Source of the DNA: an uncultured Gemmatimonadota bacterium
GTDB lineage: Bacteria > Gemmatimonadota > Gemmatimonadetes > Longimicrobiales > Gaopeijiaceae
Length of the DNA: 8,468 bases
Assembly (NCBI GenBank): GCA_938030915.1
Contig: CALHIO010000282.1
Location: forward strand, 1-8,468
Direction: 5' to 3'
A program made the position numbers and the translations under genes. Positions 7,202 to 8,468 of the stretch are shown piece after piece; the first letter of the stretch is position 1, and each line of letters starts with the position of its first letter. The notes beneath the pieces are model-generated. The model did not search any database. It worked only from the letters and a program-made list of their open reading frames with translations, and had not been told where the DNA came from.

Positions 7202-7300
7202 TCACGCCAGCGGGGGCACACCCCGCCGACGTTCGAGCTCTTCGCGGATCTTGCGCTGGTCGGGAAGCGGATCCGGAGCCCACGCCAGCGATCGACTCGG
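7202..7300 (-). pseudogene. Orphan 3' end of a GPH/MelB-type symporter gene (C-terminal remnant)
   Basis: Reading on the minus strand in the frame of the upstream glycosyltransferase, 32 sense codons run from just after its TAA to a TGA at 7204-7202. The last twenty or so residues (LPDQRKIREELERRRG then VPPLA) match the tail of the symporter ending at 8226 (LTEVRANEVREELERRRG then VTPLT). Over the final 18 codons including the stop I count 44 of 54 identical bases, with a 23-base perfect core. The first dozen codons (PSRSLAWAPDPL) show no similarity to the symporter. There is no start codon or transmembrane segment, so this is a fragment and not a gene. It could come from insertion with target-end duplication or from decay of a symporter paralogue. 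Confidence 0.72.
7221..7243. repeat. Direct repeat copy 1 (23 bases, symporter-tail core)
   Basis: Identical over 23 bases to 8245-8267 in the same orientation, 1,024 bases apart. It encodes the EELERRRG tail of the symporter on the minus strand. Similarity drops to about two of three bases per codon on both sides. Confidence 0.85.
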
Positions 7301-8041
7301 TTAGATCAGACTGATTTCGCCTTGCAACAGTGCCATCTCGTCGTTCAGTCGAAATTCTGCCTGATCGGCCGGGTGTGAGTGGTAATTTCCGATGATGAAA
7401 GGGAGCCTGCGAATCTTCTGCGGGTCGAGTCGGAGGAGCATATTCCACCAAATAGCGTCAGAAACGCTCTTGATGGGTGTGTTGTCTGATGTCCTGTAAG
7501 GATATCTGGGAAGGACGGTGTGACAGTCGAGGCGCCAGATGGTGGCCGGTCCAAACGTTCCCCTCTCACCCGTGCCGCTGCCGAGTCGAGTGGGGAGGTT
7601 TGGGACGGGTGGCCAATCAGGACGAAAGGATGTCGTCGAGGCAGGGCAGACGGGTGCGACGGCATCTGTGTCGGATTGCGTAAAGCAGATTTGCCAGTCA
7701 CCACCGATAAGGTTCGCGCCCGAAGCAGACATCTCCCTTTCGAGGACTTCGACCGCATCCGGCGCGAGCCTGTCGTCGAGGTTCAGATTCATCACGAACT
7801 CGGTCCGACACAACGAAAGTGCAACGTTCCACGCCTCGTAGATGCCGATTGGCGCATTGACGACAACGGTCTGCGCGGACAGGCCCGGTGGCGTCGGATC
7901 ACCATTGTCAAACACGTAGATGATTTCGACCGGTCGGGTTTGAGCACGCAGATTCTCAAGATGGCCTTGCACCAAGGCATGACGATTCGGGTCTCCACTC
8001 CAGACTGCGCAGAAGACCGTGGTGATGGCTTTGCTCATCAT
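7301..8041 (-). CDS. GT-A fold glycosyltransferase (family 2-like)
   Basis: 246 residues, cytoplasmic, no membrane segment or signal peptide. The N-terminus has the nucleotide-sugar binding pattern (FCAVWSGD...HLENLRAQTRPVEIIYVFDNGD, about 10-48), then IGIYEAWNVAL (65-75) and the metal-binding DxD-type motif NLNLDDR (85-91). A conserved-looking second half has FGPATIWR (163-170), SVSDAIWW (192-199) with a possible base Asp195, and a His-rich YHSHPADQAEFR (220-231). It would transfer a sugar from a nucleotide donor, acceptor unknown. Two ATGs stand side by side; the second (8038) has the better spacing (6 bases) from GGAG at 8048-8045. By hand count the gene is about 57% GC against 61-73% in sampled lines of neighbouring genes, with one 60-base stretch at 45%. 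It stands alone without other cell-wall or polysaccharide genes and lies between two copies of a symporter tail, which suggests it arrived as a unit. Confidence 0.78.
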   Translation of the reverse strand: MMSKAITTVFCAVWSGDPNRHALVQGHLENLRAQTRPVEIIYVFDNGDPTPPGLSAQTVVVNAPIGIYEAWNVALSLCRTEFVMNLNLDDRLAPDAVEVLEREMSASGANLIGGDWQICFTQSDTDAVAPVCPASTTSFRPDWPPVPNLPTRLGSGTGERGTFGPATIWRLDCHTVLPRYPYRTSDNTPIKSVSDAIWWNMLLRLDPQKIRRLPFIIGNYHSHPADQAEFRLNDEMALLQGEISLI

Positions 8042-8225
8042 TCACTCCGTCACTTAAGCACTGGGGCTAGGATGGACCGGACAATCAAGATCAGATCTAA
8101 TCGAGGCGGTGAAAGACCACAAAGCTGGCCCTGCTGCGGCTCGTTGTTGCCTGGGCCGTGGTCCCGCCTGGCGGGCGGTGCTTCCGTAGAGGGATTGATC
8201 ACCGAGCCAGCTGAGCCCCCGAGTC
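8042..8225. other. 184-base gap between symporter and glycosyltransferase genes, no gene seen
   Basis: No credible open frame. It holds a short perfect palindrome AGATCAGATCT (8088-8098) and a small GC hairpin CCCGC-CTG-GCGGG (8163-8175) without a T-run. Being upstream of the glycosyltransferase it must carry any promoter of that gene, but I see no convincing -35/-10 pair. Confidence 0.4.
8045..8048 (-). promoter_or_regulatory. Ribosome binding site of the glycosyltransferase gene
   Basis: GGAG on the minus strand, within GGAGTGA. The gap is 3 bases to the first ATG (8041) and 6 to the second (8038), favouring the second ATG as the start. Confidence 0.5.
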
Positions 8226-8468
8226 TCAGGTCAGAGGGGTCACTCCCCGCCGACGTTCGAGCTCTTCCCGGACCTCGTTGGCCCGGACCTCCGTGAGGTC
8301 GTAGTCACGCATGAACCACATGGCGAGAAGTGCACCGACCACCGGGACGACCGTGTACGCGATTCTAAGTCCGGTCACAGCGCCCGGAGGCTGGGAGGCC
8401 GCATCCGGGACGAAGCCCGCCAACCCCATGATCAGGCCGCTCAGCCCACCGGCGAAGGCGAGCCCGAA
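8226..8468 (-). CDS. C-terminal end of a GPH/MelB-type sugar:cation symporter (MFS), 5' end outside window
   Basis: The frame is open to the right edge, giving the last 80 residues. The visible part starts in a Gly/Ala-rich membrane helix (FGLAFAGGLSGLIMGLAGFVPD), followed by GLRIAYTVVPVVGALLAMWFM, the last transmembrane helix in the usual 'GLR-xx-Y/F-xxxP' form of this family, and a cytosolic tail MRDYDLTEVRANEVREELERRRG. The GPH (glycoside-pentoside-hexuronide) family moves sugars with Na+ or H+ across the inner membrane. The ATG at 8429 is internal. The substrate cannot be read from the tail. Its 3' end is partly duplicated at 7202-7267. Confidence 0.82.
   Translation of the reverse strand, partial: FGLAFAGGLSGLIMGLAGFVPDAASQPPGAVTGLRIAYTVVPVVGALLAMWFMRDYDLTEVRANEVREELERRRGVTPLT
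8245..8267. repeat. Direct repeat copy 2 (23 bases, in the intact symporter gene)
   Basis: Partner of 7221-7243. This copy lies inside the intact 3' end of the symporter gene, 19 bases from its stop codon. The pair brackets the glycosyltransferase gene. Confidence 0.85.

Noticed and set aside
7210..7226. Hairpin GCGGGG-loop-CCCCGC after the glycosyltransferase as a terminator
   Set aside because: No T-run follows, and half of the stem is part of the symporter-tail coding repeat, so it has another explanation.
4672..8041. A defence island reading of nuclease plus glycosyltransferase
   Set aside because: The nuclease has an export signal and lipobox and adhesion-type domains, and no sensor, NTPase, toxin-antitoxin pair or methyltransferase is present.
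8163..8175. GC hairpin CCCGC-CTG-GCGGG as a terminator
   Set aside because: Five-base stem with no T-run on either strand.

Overview
This is a high-GC bacterial window with the look of a Gram-negative that exports many hydrolases as lipoproteins. The gene mix (a sortilin/VPS10-like glycosidase-type C-terminus, a GPH sugar symporter, lipobox-bearing hydrolases, 'DNDSDG' spacer repeats) resembles Gemmatimonadota or a related soil/marine lineage. That placement is an inference from gene style only; no rRNA or marker gene is present.

Layout. Plus strand, 2-1713: the 3' end of a large secreted beta-propeller (BNR/VPS10, sortilin-like) protein runs through a 4-base GTGA overlap into a complete secreted calcineurin-like phosphatase lipoprotein. 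After a 52-base convergent gap, the minus strand carries three tightly packed genes, read from right to left: an 797-residue multidomain endonuclease I (7065-4672), an amidotransferase-fold (BPL_N-like) lipoprotein with two 35-residue acidic tandem repeats and a C-terminal beta-sandwich-like domain (4693-3116), and an arylsulfatase-type lipoprotein (3073-1766). The first two overlap and the last two are 42 bases apart, so they look like one operon. All three have a signal peptide with a candidate lipobox. Together with the phosphatase, the four complete exported genes can be read as a surface set that attacks extracellular DNA, phosphoesters and sulfate esters.

Right end, 7099-8468, minus strand: a lower-GC GT-A glycosyltransferase gene (8041-7301) lies between the intact 3' end of a GPH/MelB-type sugar symporter (8468-8226) and a second, orphan copy of that symporter's 3' end (7202 to about 7267). 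The two symporter tails share a 23-base identical core 1,024 bases apart. This suggests either insertion of a small cassette with duplication of the target gene's 3' end, or recombination between symporter paralogues. No integrase, transposase, tRNA, rRNA or CRISPR array is visible.

The most notable points are the symporter-tail duplication around the glycosyltransferase, the serine in place of cysteine in the amidotransferase-like elbow, the nuclease architecture (EndoI-FN3-lamin tail-FN3-Ig-like), and a set of competing inverted repeats around the stop codon between the amidotransferase and sulfatase genes.
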